Source: Acidobacteriota bacterium
GTDB taxonomy: Bacteria; Acidobacteriota; Blastocatellia; Pyrinomonadales; Pyrinomonadaceae
Assembly (NCBI GenBank): GCA_023391155.1
Contig: JAEWBM010000093.1
Span: 1 to 10,508, forward strand
DNA: 10,508 bases
Direction: 5' to 3'
Below the pieces are notes generated by a model, which worked only from the letters and a program-made list of their open reading frames with translations, was not told the origin of the DNA and searched no databases. The translations under genes were made by a program, and so were the position numbers. Of the stretch, positions 1-4,480 are shown one piece after another. How positions within the stretch are numbered: the first letter of the stretch is position 1; the number at the start of each line of letters is the position of its first letter.

Positions 1-672
1 GTCGAGGTCGTGCCAATAGTCACGAAACTCGTCCGTTCCCTGGATGAAGTAGGCAAGATCGGGCGCGGGCAGCTCATTGAGCCGGTGCAGCGACTTTGCG
101 GTCGCGATGTGACGCTCGGCAAGTTCCTTACCGATGTTTCGCGAACCGGAGTGCAGCATCAGCCAGACGTTGTCCTCAGTATCGAGGCAGACCTCGATAA
201 AGTGGTTTCCGCCCCCGAGCGTACCGAGCTGGACCATCGCCTTTCGCTTGCGGTCCTGAACGCCCTTGTGCAGATCGTCAAAGGTCTCCCAACCTTCCCA
301 ACGCGAGGCCTCGTTAACCGATTCCTTGTAGGCGTTAAAGCCGACCGGGATCGCCCGTTCGATCTCTTGGCGAAACTCGGCCATCTTTCGGTCGAGAATA
401 CCGCTCTTAAAAGGCGTCTTGACCGCCATCATCCCACAGCCGATATCGACACCGACCGTCGCAGGGATGACCGCGTCCCGGGTCGCGATGACCGAACCGA
501 CCATCGATCCCTTCCCGAGATGAGCGTCGGGCATTAGCGCGACGTGCTTGTAAAGACAAGGCAGACGCGAGACGTTGCGAAGCATATTCTCTTCCTCGAA
601 GGTCATCCCGTGGGTAACCCACGAAAGAACGTCCGACTTTGCCCCGCTGATGTTTAGCTTGTTGTAAGGCAT
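1..672 (-). CDS. rtcB: RtcB 3'-phosphate RNA ligase, 5' part (C-terminal part outside window)
   Basis: RtcB joins RNA 3'-phosphate (or 2',3'-cyclic phosphate) ends to 5'-OH ends using GTP and Mn2+; it repairs cleaved tRNA and other RNAs and is the tRNA-splicing ligase of archaea and animals. The 224 visible residues carry the family blocks MPDAHLGKGSMVGS (48-60), VGVDIGCGM (73-81), LGTLGGGNHFIE (149-160) and LHSGSR (173-178). Cys79, His157 and His174 match E. coli metal ligands Cys78, His168 and His185; the later ligands lie outside the window. The start is fixed by an AGGAGG 8 nt upstream (681-686). The reading frame is open to base 1. Just upstream lies Y RNA Y6 followed by six T, and before that Y5 and ro60. 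Pairing with ro60 and Y RNA is the known arrangement of the Salmonella rsr-yrl-rtcBA locus. No rtcA or rtcR is visible. Confidence 0.97.
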   Translation of the reverse strand, partial: MPYNKLNISGAKSDVLSWVTHGMTFEEENMLRNVSRLPCLYKHVALMPDAHLGKGSMVGSVIATRDAVIPATVGVDIGCGMMAVKTPFKSGILDRKMAEFRQEIERAIPVGFNAYKESVNEASRWEGWETFDDLHKGVQDRKRKAMVQLGTLGGGNHFIEVCLDTEDNVWLMLHSGSRNIGKELAERHIATAKSLHRLNELPAPDLAYFIQGTDEFRDYWHDLD

Positions 673-680
673 TATTATTT

Positions 681-701
681 CCTCCTTTAAGATGTAAAAA
701 A
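681..701 (-). promoter_or_regulatory. T6 tract and strong ribosome binding site of rtcB
   Basis: Six T (696-701) directly follow the closing stem of Y RNA Y6, as in an intrinsic terminator. After a short spacer comes AGGAGG (681-686), 8 nt before the rtcB ATG. The same layout stands in front of ro60. It could make rtcB expression depend on read-through or processing of Y6; that is inference. Confidence 0.6.
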
Positions 702-767
702 GGGCGACAAAGTTCGGCATGACGGGCACTTGTTTTCGAGACAATGTAGTCATACCGGTATTCGCCC
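702..767 (-). ncRNA. Y RNA Y6, compact form upstream of rtcB
   Basis: This 66-nt element has the shared Y architecture in its simplest form: basal stem GGGCGA/TCGCCC, 5' internal loop ATACC, second stem GGTATGAC/GTCATGCC (8 bp including one G-T pair), 3' internal loop GAACTTTG, and TACAT at the start of the terminal region. It has no T arm or acceptor-like stem. The terminal region forms a small hairpin, TTGT/ACAA, with the 7-nt anticodon-like loop CTCGAAA. The two-stem, asymmetric-loop design matches the Ro-binding stem of animal and bacterial Y RNAs. The 3' end abuts six T, so it may end as a terminator hairpin. Assignment rests on structure, the other five copies and adjacency to ro60. Confidence 0.8.
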
Positions 768-775
768 CGATAAAT

Positions 776-865
776 GGCGACAAGTTGTGGCGAGAGATCC
801 GCTGCGAAATCGAGCGGGCGAGATTCGAACTCGCGAATACCATGTACTCCCGGCCGGCATTCGCC
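776..865 (-). ncRNA. Y RNA Y5 with reduced tRNA-like module
   Basis: This 90-nt element sits between ro60 and Y6. Basal stem GGCGA/TCGCC, internal loop ATGCC opposite ACAACTTG, second stem GGC-C-GGGAG/CTCTCGCC with one bulged C three pairs above the internal loop, then TACAT. The insert contains a canonical T arm, GCGAG-TTCGAAT-CTCGC, followed by a closed acceptor-like hairpin CCGCT/AGCGG, and has no D arm or anticodon arm. Known bacterial Y RNAs carry tRNA-mimicking modules with T-like and D-like arms, so this looks like a trimmed version of Y2 and Y3. A CCAAA/TTTGG mini-hairpin overlaps its 5' end. Confidence 0.78.
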
Positions 866-885
866 AAAAAGTGTTTGGCAGTGAA

Positions 886-941
886 CGTGCGCTAGCGCCT
901 ATGCAAAGAGTGGGTTCTTGCGCATAGACGCACTACGCACG
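886..941 (-). other. Stable imperfect hairpin after ro60 (possible terminator or small RNA)
   Basis: Arms CGTGCG/CGCACG and CTATGC/GCATAG, with a TAG/CTA pairing and one bulged base between them and a 3x5-nt internal loop, enclose a 17-nt loop. It starts 9 nt beyond the ro60 stop codon and has no T run directly after it. It could stabilise or end the ro60 transcript. Its shape is roughly Y-like, but it lacks the TACAT and TTGTC sequence signatures of the six Y RNAs. Confidence 0.5.
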
Positions 942-949
942 GTTAAGGA

Positions 950-2524
950 TCAGATCTCGACATTCTCGATCACACCGACCCAGTGGGCGTCGTCGAGCCC
1001 GCCGGCCGCGAATTCCGTAACGAGTGTAAACACCTGATCCGAGAAGCCGCCGACGTTCAGGATGTCCCGGCGTTCCTGAGCCTGAGTGTGGCCGTAAGGC
1101 TGAATGTCGATGCAGACGAGTTTTGCCTCGCCGTTTCGCGATTTAAACTCGTTCCACTGTTTCATCGTCTCGGTCGCTCCGCCGCCGAACCGTCCGTAAA
1201 TTGGCGTGTCGATCCAAGATTCGTTATCAGAAATATAGATCAGCACGTCGCCTTTTGAACGGCGGCGGTTCAGCAGCGAAAGCGGCGCCGAGCAGTTCGT
1301 TCCCCCGAACGGAAGATTTGAGAGCTTCTCGGCGTTGGTCATGATCGAATCGCGAGGATTCAAAGTGACCTCGACCGCCTTGCTCTCGAACGGGATCACT
1401 TCCGCAGCCGGATTCTTACGCAGGATCGCCGCAGCAAAAAGAGCCGCAATGTCGACACAGCGAACCGCCGAGGTAGAACCAGTTCGATATCCGGTCGCGG
1501 GAGACTGCATCGATCCGGAGATGTCGGGGAAGACAAAAACCTTTCCGTCGATCTTCGGGACGTTTTCCGTCGCGATCTCCATCGCATCCTGCAGGGCCTC
1601 GGTGATCTCACGCGGGATCCCATTGTTCGCCTCCGCCGCCTTAAAGGCGGACAGAAGCTGGTAAGGGAACACGCGTGCACGCTTAATTGCCTCGCGGTCT
1701 CGCAGGCGATCGGCGATGATCTGTACCATCGCGCTGTCGGCGAAGACCCCGTGACGCTGAAACGTGTTCAGATTCATCCGGGTCATCTGCCACGGAGCAG
1801 TGCGGGCGATCTCGGCCCATTCCTTCGTGCCAAGCTGCAGTGCCGTCAGCATTTGGAACGGAACATTCGGCACCTCGGCCGAATCCCCGGTTTTGAAGCG
1901 CTCGTACTGCTTGACGATCTCAGGCAGCTTATCGGCAACGATATCGCGGCCGATGAAATAACCGAAGAGAGCCTCGCGTTCCGCATCACGCGGTTTCGGG
2001 TGGACCATCTTCAGAATGTCCGCGATAGACGGCGACTGCCCGACGGACTGTTTGAAGATCTGGTCAGTGCCGCGACTTTCGAACCACTCGCGAACCATTC
2101 GCTTTGGCAGGGAACCGAGCGACTTTCGCCCAACGGCCCCCGACCGCATGATCTGAACGAAATTTCGGAGCATCTTGCCGTTGTCTGCGACACGCGGAAA
2201 GACGCGTTCGAAAAGTTCCTTGTCACGAATCGAAAGAACGGCTAGCAGCAGGGCGGGCATGTCTTTCATGTGACCCTTTTCGCGAGCGAAGACCGCCGTC
2301 TTTGCGACAAAATCCGTTTCGACCTCATTCGCGAGAGCCAGGACCTTGTCGAGCTGTTCGCCCGCATCGGCGTAAAAAGTGTGGTTGAAGCAGCCGGTCG
2401 CGGCATACTGTGCGAGAGCCGCCTTTGGCGAGAGCTTGTAAGCGAGCCCGCCCGCTTCGTTAATGATGTCCGCCTTTGGCGAAAGCATTCCAACAATAGA
2501 TTTGAACAAGTTTTTGTTCGCCAT
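950..2524 (-). CDS. rsr: Ro60 ortholog (TROVE plus von Willebrand A domain RNA-binding protein)
   Basis: Ro60 is a ring-shaped RNA-binding protein that holds Y RNAs on its outer face and misfolded or 3'-end-containing RNAs in its cavity; in Deinococcus it works with polynucleotide phosphorylase. The 524-aa product has an N-terminal helical TROVE region (about 5-320) and a C-terminal vWA domain. The vWA metal site is intact: DISGS (334-338), Thr409 in GGTN and Asp433 in SDNES. Length is close to animal Ro60 (about 540 aa). I chose MANKNLF at 2524 because AGGAGGA lies at 2528-2534, 3 nt upstream. An in-frame upstream ATG at 2656 would add 44 residues that overlap Y RNA Y4 and has no support. 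Y RNAs flank the gene on both sides and rtcB follows, so it is the protein core of the island. Confidence 0.96.
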   Translation of the reverse strand: MANKNLFKSIVGMLSPKADIINEAGGLAYKLSPKAALAQYAATGCFNHTFYADAGEQLDKVLALANEVETDFVAKTAVFAREKGHMKDMPALLLAVLSIRDKELFERVFPRVADNGKMLRNFVQIMRSGAVGRKSLGSLPKRMVREWFESRGTDQIFKQSVGQSPSIADILKMVHPKPRDAEREALFGYFIGRDIVADKLPEIVKQYERFKTGDSAEVPNVPFQMLTALQLGTKEWAEIARTAPWQMTRMNLNTFQRHGVFADSAMVQIIADRLRDREAIKRARVFPYQLLSAFKAAEANNGIPREITEALQDAMEIATENVPKIDGKVFVFPDISGSMQSPATGYRTGSTSAVRCVDIAALFAAAILRKNPAAEVIPFESKAVEVTLNPRDSIMTNAEKLSNLPFGGTNCSAPLSLLNRRRSKGDVLIYISDNESWIDTPIYGRFGGGATETMKQWNEFKSRNGEAKLVCIDIQPYGHTQAQERRDILNVGGFSDQVFTLVTEFAAGGLDDAHWVGVIENVEI

Positions 2525-2527
2525 AGT

Positions 2528-2542
2528 TCCTCCTATAAAAAA
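2528..2542 (-). promoter_or_regulatory. T6 tract and strong ribosome binding site of ro60
   Basis: Six T (2537-2542) directly abut the closing stem of Y RNA Y4 and are followed by AGGAGGA (2528-2534) and the ATG at 2524. This fixes the ro60 start and repeats the arrangement in front of rtcB. Confidence 0.65.
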
Positions 2543-2659
2543 CGGGTGACAAATAAATGAGAAGCATTTGAGTCGTGCTCTCGCCTGATCGGCGGCAGCA
2601 TAGTCGCGCTCATGCACGCTAACCTTAGGCACGTATGTAGTCTTTTCCGCATTCACCCG
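2543..2659 (-). ncRNA. Y RNA Y4, degenerate copy directly upstream of ro60
   Basis: The 7-bp basal stem CGGGTGA/TCACCCG, the 5' loop ATGCG, the strand GAAAAGAC, TACAT and the 3' TTTG-TC signature match the family. The second stem is weak: GAAAAG pairs with CTTCTC only with an A-C mismatch. The insert has no TTCGA T loop; it shows short hairpins such as CGCC-GATCA-GGCG and GCAT/ATGC. It is therefore either a decayed tRNA-like Y RNA or a copy kept for its terminator-like closing stem, which runs straight into six T before the ro60 ribosome binding site. Confidence 0.62.
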
Positions 2660-2669
2660 AAATGTGAAT

Positions 2670-2798
2670 GCAGCGACAAGTAGCGATGAAACGTTCGCTG
2701 CTCTACCAATTGAGCTACACCGTGCGGGAGCACGGCGGCCGGACTCGAACCGGCAACATGCGGGTTATGAGCCATGTAGTTCCATCTGCATTCGCTGC
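2670..2798 (-). ncRNA. Y RNA Y3 containing a circularly permuted tRNA-Met(CAU)
   Basis: This 129-nt element has basal stem GCAGCGA/TCGCTGC, internal loop ATGCA opposite GCTACTTG, second stem GATGGAAC/GTTTCATC (8 bp), then TACAT. The insert reads in permuted order: GG-CTCATAA-CC-CGC (anticodon loop and 3' strand), ATGTT (variable), T arm GCCGG-TTCGAGT-CCGGC, acceptor 3' strand CGCCGTG, a short C-rich linker, acceptor 5' strand CACGGTG, TA, D arm GCTC-AATTGGTA-GAGC, A26, GCG. Joining GCG to GG restores GCGGG-CTCATAA-CCCGC, a perfect anticodon arm whose 29-31 pairs are all G-C, as in initiators. No CCA is encoded. Flanked by tRNA-Asn upstream and Y4 downstream. Confidence 0.82.
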
Positions 2799-2804
2799 GT
2801 AAGT

Positions 2805-2880
2805 TGGCTGACGGGGCGGGGATCGAACCCGCGACATCCGGCTTAACAGGCCGGCACTCTACCAGCTGAGTTACCCGCCA
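2805..2880 (-). tRNA. tRNA-Asn(GTT)
   Basis: Acceptor TGGCGGG/CCCGTCA with one G-T pair, discriminator G and encoded CCA. D arm ACTC-AGCTGGTA-GAGT, anticodon arm CCGGC-CTGTTAA-GCCGG (anticodon GTT), T loop TTCGATC. It is a complete, ordinary cloverleaf lying between Y2 and Y3. Asn, Asp, His and Tyr tRNAs are all present in this array; these four are the queuosine-type tRNAs cut by colicin E5. Confidence 0.96.
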
Positions 2881-2890
2881 ATGAATGAAC

Positions 2891-3015
2891 GGCGACAAGG
2901 ATCGAAAAGACGATACGTGCTCTACCAGGCTGAGCTACGCTTCGAGTGCCGAAGCGGCCAGATTTGAACCGGCGACCCCGTCGTCCCAAACGATGTAGTC
3001 CTTTCTGCATTCGCC
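2891..3015 (-). ncRNA. Y RNA Y2 containing a circularly permuted tRNA-Pro(UGG)
   Basis: This 125-nt element has basal stem GGCGA/TCGCC, internal loop ATGCA opposite GATCCTTG, second stem GAAAGGAC/GTCTTTTC (8 bp), then TACAT. The insert is a tRNA in permuted order: CG-TTTGGGA-CGACG, variable GGGTC, T arm GCCGG-TTCAAAT-CTGGC, acceptor CGCTTCG, linker GCACT, acceptor CGAAGCG (perfect 7 bp), TA, D arm GCTC-AGCCTGGTA-GAGC, A26, CGT. Joining CGT to CG gives CGTCG-TTTGGGA-CGACG, a perfect anticodon arm with anticodon TGG. The split point, between 29 and 30, is the same as in Y3. No CCA is encoded. The array also has a conventional Pro(TGG). Confidence 0.84.
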
Positions 3016-3023
3016 GTGAAAAA

Positions 3024-3098
3024 TGGTTGCGGCGGAAGGATTCGAACCTTCGACCACGGGTTTATGAGACCCGCGCTCTTCCGCTGAGCTACACCGCA
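3024..3098 (-). tRNA. tRNA-Met(CAT), non-initiator type
   Basis: Acceptor TGCGGTG/CGCCGCA, discriminator A, encoded CCA; D arm GCTC-AGCGGAA-GAGC; anticodon arm CGGGT-CTCATAA-ACCCG; T arm GAAGG-TTCGAAT-CCTTC. The anticodon stem lacks the three G-C pairs of initiators and the first acceptor pair is T-A, so elongator Met is likely. A tRNA-Ile with lysidine-modified CAT cannot be excluded. The loop is identical to that of the permuted tRNA inside Y3. Confidence 0.94.
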
Positions 3099-3108
3099 AA
3101 AAAACAAT

Positions 3109-3186
3109 TGGCCGATCGGGTGGGATTCGAACCCACGATCCCTCGCTTAAAAGGCGAGTGCCTTGACCGGACTTGGCTACCGATCG
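3109..3186 (-). tRNA. tRNA-Lys(TTT)
   Basis: Acceptor CGATCGG/CCGATCG (7 bp), discriminator G, encoded CCA; anticodon arm CTCGC-CTTTTAA-GCGAG (anticodon TTT); T arm GTGGG-TTCGAAT-CCCAC. The 3-bp D stem GCC/GGC with a long loop is more typical of Leu, Ser or Cys tRNAs, and the G discriminator is unusual for bacterial Lys, which normally has A. Identity therefore rests on the anticodon. Confidence 0.9.
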
Positions 3187-3192
3187 GGGTGG

Positions 3193-3299
3193 CAAACGCG
3201 GTGCGGCAATGCATCGGCAGGCGCATCGCTCGGAAAAGGCCCGTTGCGGGCCGATGTGCATTCCGGCGAGTGCCCTCGCACCGCCGCACTTGGCGTTTG
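3193..3299. other. Nested inverted repeats: probable structured RNA, strand unresolved
   Basis: Outer stem CAAACGC (3193-3199) with GCGTTTG (3293-3299), then GTGCGGC (3201-3207) with GCCGCAC (3283-3289). Inside are AATGCATCGG (3208-3217) pairing with 3251-3262 around a 2-nt bulge, the hairpin GCCCG-TTG-CGGGC (3239-3251) and the hairpin GGCGAG-TGCC-CTCG-C (3265-3279). Together they form a branched structure of about 107 nt with no Y signature, no tRNA arms and no open frame. It lies between the 114-aa gene and tRNA-Lys. Co-directional transcription favours the minus strand. Confidence 0.5.
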
Positions 3300-3331
3300 T
3301 GTTGGTGAGCTCGTTTAAACTCTGGGCATTG

Positions 3332-3359
3332 CCGGCCGCTCCATCAGCGAAGCGGCCGG
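3332..3359 (-). terminator. GC-rich hairpin downstream of the 114-aa gene
   Basis: A 9-bp stem CCGGCCGCT/AGCGGCCGG with a 10-nt loop lies 16 nt after the stop codon at 3376. It has no T tract, so it is better seen as a 3'-end stabiliser or processing signal than as a proven terminator. Confidence 0.4.
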
Positions 3360-3375
3360 GGCGACGGGTGGGAAC

Positions 3376-3720
3376 CTAGTGCACCGCGGCCGCCGCACGG
3401 GCATTCTTTGGATAGAACTCCCGGGCGTTGATGACCGCGATCTCGAGTTCAAGAGCCCGCTTGAACTCGTCGATGACCTCCGCAAGTGTTCGGATCTTGT
3501 GAAGGCTGTTCTCGCGTTGCTCAGTGGTGTTGAGATCAAAGTAAAACTCGATCTCTTCTGAGCAATCGGCCAGTCGGAGCACGATGTGGTGCCATTCGTC
3601 ATCGTCTTTGCAGCACACGTGCTTCTCGCGGGCATCTTCGACGACCGCGATTATATAGGCGCGAAGTTCCGGGTTTAGGTTGAGGAACTCGCGTCGCCTG
3701 ATGTGATATTTCTTGTCCAT
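3376..3720 (-). CDS. Hypothetical 114-aa protein inside the tRNA/Y RNA array
   Basis: I do not recognise this protein. It is charged, mostly helical by composition, and has no signal peptide or membrane segment. The N terminus MDKKYHIRRREFLNLNPEL is basic and the middle is acidic (CCKDDDEWHHIV at 36-47, CSEEIEFYFDL at 53-63). A Cys-Cys pair at 36-37 and a His-His pair at 44-45 could bind metal, but nothing proves it. The start is supported by GAGG about 8 nt before the ATG. It is the only clear protein gene among the tRNAs, co-directional with ro60 and rtcB, and followed by a strong hairpin. A role in the RNA-repair module is possible only by location. Confidence 0.72.
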   Translation of the reverse strand: MDKKYHIRRREFLNLNPELRAYIIAVVEDAREKHVCCKDDDEWHHIVLRLADCSEEIEFYFDLNTTEQRENSLHKIRTLAEVIDEFKRALELEIAVINAREFYPKNARAAAAVH

Positions 3721-3807
3721 TTTCTTTTCCTCAGTGTATTTGCTGAAATCATTAATAGTGGTTTACGGGGATCACGCGACCTCAGCGAACTAGGAAAAGC
3801 GGAGCGG

Positions 3808-3846
3808 TCAGGTCGTGATCCGGCTTGCGATCGGGTGTCGATTCAT
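3808..3846 (-). CDS. Possible 12-codon leader peptide after tRNA-Phe
   Basis: An AGGAG with good spacing precedes ATG at 3846, followed by 12 sense codons (MNRHPIASRITT) and TGA. It starts 24 nt after the tRNA-Phe CCA and ends 87 nt before the start of the 114-aa gene. The ribosome binding site is convincing but the peptide is too short to judge. It may be a leader peptide or chance. The rest of 3721-3869 shows nothing else I can support. Confidence 0.25.
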   Translation of the reverse strand: MNRHPIASRITT

Positions 3847-3869
3847 TGGTTTTCTCCTATATTTATTTT

Positions 3870-3944
3870 TGGTGGACGCACTTGGTATCGCGCCAAGCTC
3901 TTCGGCTCTTCAGGCCGACGCTGATCTGTCTCAGCTAAACGTCC
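3870..3944 (-). tRNA. tRNA-Phe(GAA), aberrant elbow
   Basis: Acceptor GGACGTT with TGCGTCC (six pairs, T-T at the base), discriminator A, encoded CCA. D stem GCTG/CAGC, anticodon arm TCGGC-CTGAAGA-GCCGA (anticodon GAA), T stem CTTGG/CCAAG. The T loop is CGCGATA instead of the TTCGAAT type and the D loop AGACAGAT has no GG, so both halves of the standard elbow contact are missing. It is either a decaying gene or a specialised tRNA. Confidence 0.82.
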
Positions 3945-3953
3945 GCGAAATGT

Positions 3954-4029
3954 TGGCGGGACCGAACGGACTCGAACCGTCATCGTCTTCGTCGACAGCG
4001 AAGTGCATACGCCTTTCTGCCACGGCCCC
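3954..4029 (-). tRNA. tRNA-Asp(GTC)
   Basis: Acceptor GGGGCCG/CGGTCCC, discriminator G as expected for Asp, encoded CCA. Anticodon arm CTTCG-CTGTCGA-CGAAG (anticodon GTC), T arm GACGG-TTCGAGT-CCGTT. The D stem is only 3 bp (GCA/TGC) with a 10-nt loop that keeps GG. Confidence 0.93.
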
Positions 4030-4040
4030 TTGAAATGAAA

Positions 4041-4117
4041 TGGGTGGAACGGCGGGATTTGAACCCGCATCGTCCGCATTCACAGTGCGGTGCTTTGCCG
4101 GTTAAGCTAAGTCCCAC
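4041..4117 (-). tRNA. tRNA-His(GTG)
   Basis: Extra G at position -1 opposite discriminator C, the histidine identity pair. Acceptor TGGGACT with CGTTCCA (T-C mismatch at 7-66), encoded CCA. D arm GCTT-AACCGGCA-AAGC, anticodon arm CCGCA-CTGTGAA-TGCGG (anticodon GTG), T arm GCGGG-TTCAAAT-CCCGC. Confidence 0.95.
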
Positions 4118-4137
4118 ATGAAAACTTCCGGTGCTCC

Positions 4138-4168
4138 GGGGAAAGACGCGCGGTATCGCGTCTTCCCC
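4138..4168. other. Strong hairpin between Y1 and tRNA-His
   Basis: Arms GGGGAAAGACGCG (4138-4150) and CGCGTCTTCCCC (4157-4168) form 12 bp with one bulged A and a 6-nt loop. No T run follows on the minus strand. It is a candidate RNA processing or stabilising element separating Y1 from His. Confidence 0.45.
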
Positions 4169-4174
4169 AACTAC

Positions 4175-4303
4175 GGGCGACAAATTGGTGAAGTGACGTT
4201 TCACTGAGCTTCATCCGCTCGGGCGGTGGTTGGAATCGAACCAACGGCCTCCTGTCGTGGAGAACAGGTGCTCTGACCATGTAGTCACGTTCGGCATTCG
4301 CCC
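4175..4303 (-). ncRNA. Y RNA Y1 with tRNA-like module opened in the D loop
   Basis: This 129-nt element has basal stem GGGCGA/TCGCCC, internal loop ATGCC opposite ACCAATTTG, and second stem GAA-C-GTGAC/GTCACTTC with a bulged C at the same place as in Y5, then TACAT. The insert reads GGTCA-GAGC (D-arm 3' strand), hairpin CCTGT-TCTCCACG-ACAGG with an 8-nt loop, AGGCC, T arm GTTGG-TTCGATT-CCAAC, a closed acceptor-like stem CACCGC/GCGGATG with a bulged A, then AAGCTCAGTGA. The halves complement each other as a D arm (GCTC/GAGC with GG), so the tRNA is opened in the D loop, not at 29/30. The 8-nt loop gives no clean anticodon. Confidence 0.8.
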
Positions 4304-4316
4304 AAGGCGGAGTCGA

Positions 4317-4392
4317 TGGCATGCCCGGAGGGATTCGAACCCCCAACCGACGGTTATGGAGACTGCTGCTCTACCAGTTGAGCCACGGGCAT
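4317..4392 (-). tRNA. tRNA-Trp(CCA)
   Basis: Acceptor ATGCCCG/CGGGCAT with A1-T72 and G73, as in bacterial tRNA-Trp, and encoded CCA. D arm GCTC-AACTGGTA-GAGC; T arm GGGGG-TTCGAAT-CCCTC. The anticodon loop is CTCCATA (anticodon CCA) with T at position 37 instead of the usual purine, and the anticodon stem GCAGT/ACCGT has an A-C mismatch. It is intact otherwise. Confidence 0.9.
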
Positions 4393-4403
4393 TTGTAAAA
4401 GAT

Positions 4404-4480
4404 TGGAGCGGGCGATCGGATTTGAACCGATGATGATCGGTTTTGCAGACCGACGCCTTAGGCCTCTTGGCTACGCCCGC
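4404..4480 (-). tRNA. tRNA-Cys(GCA)
   Basis: Acceptor GCGGGCG/CGCCCGC, discriminator T (the Cys identity element), encoded CCA. D stem GCC/GGC, anticodon arm TCGGT-CTGCAAA-ACCGA (anticodon GCA), T arm ATCGG-TTCAAAT-CCGAT. The next about 100 nt upstream (4481-4583) hold only a short ATTTTGG-type direct repeat and no gene. Confidence 0.95.

Noticed and set aside
10..537. Plus-strand 175-codon open frame opposite rtcB.
   Set aside because: It is antisense to a clear rtcB coding frame and shows no family features; the same applies to other frames opposite ro60, thiL, htrA and the dioxygenase gene.
2525..2656. N-terminal extension of Ro60 from an upstream in-frame ATG (44 extra residues).
   Set aside because: The extension lies over Y RNA Y4, is not family-like, and the ATG at 2524 has a near-perfect ribosome binding site.
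702..4303. CRISPR-like or mobile-element repeats, because TACAT-containing motifs recur six times.
   Set aside because: Spacing is irregular, repeats are paired within each element into stems, inserts are tRNA-like, and there are no cas genes, transposase or terminal repeats.
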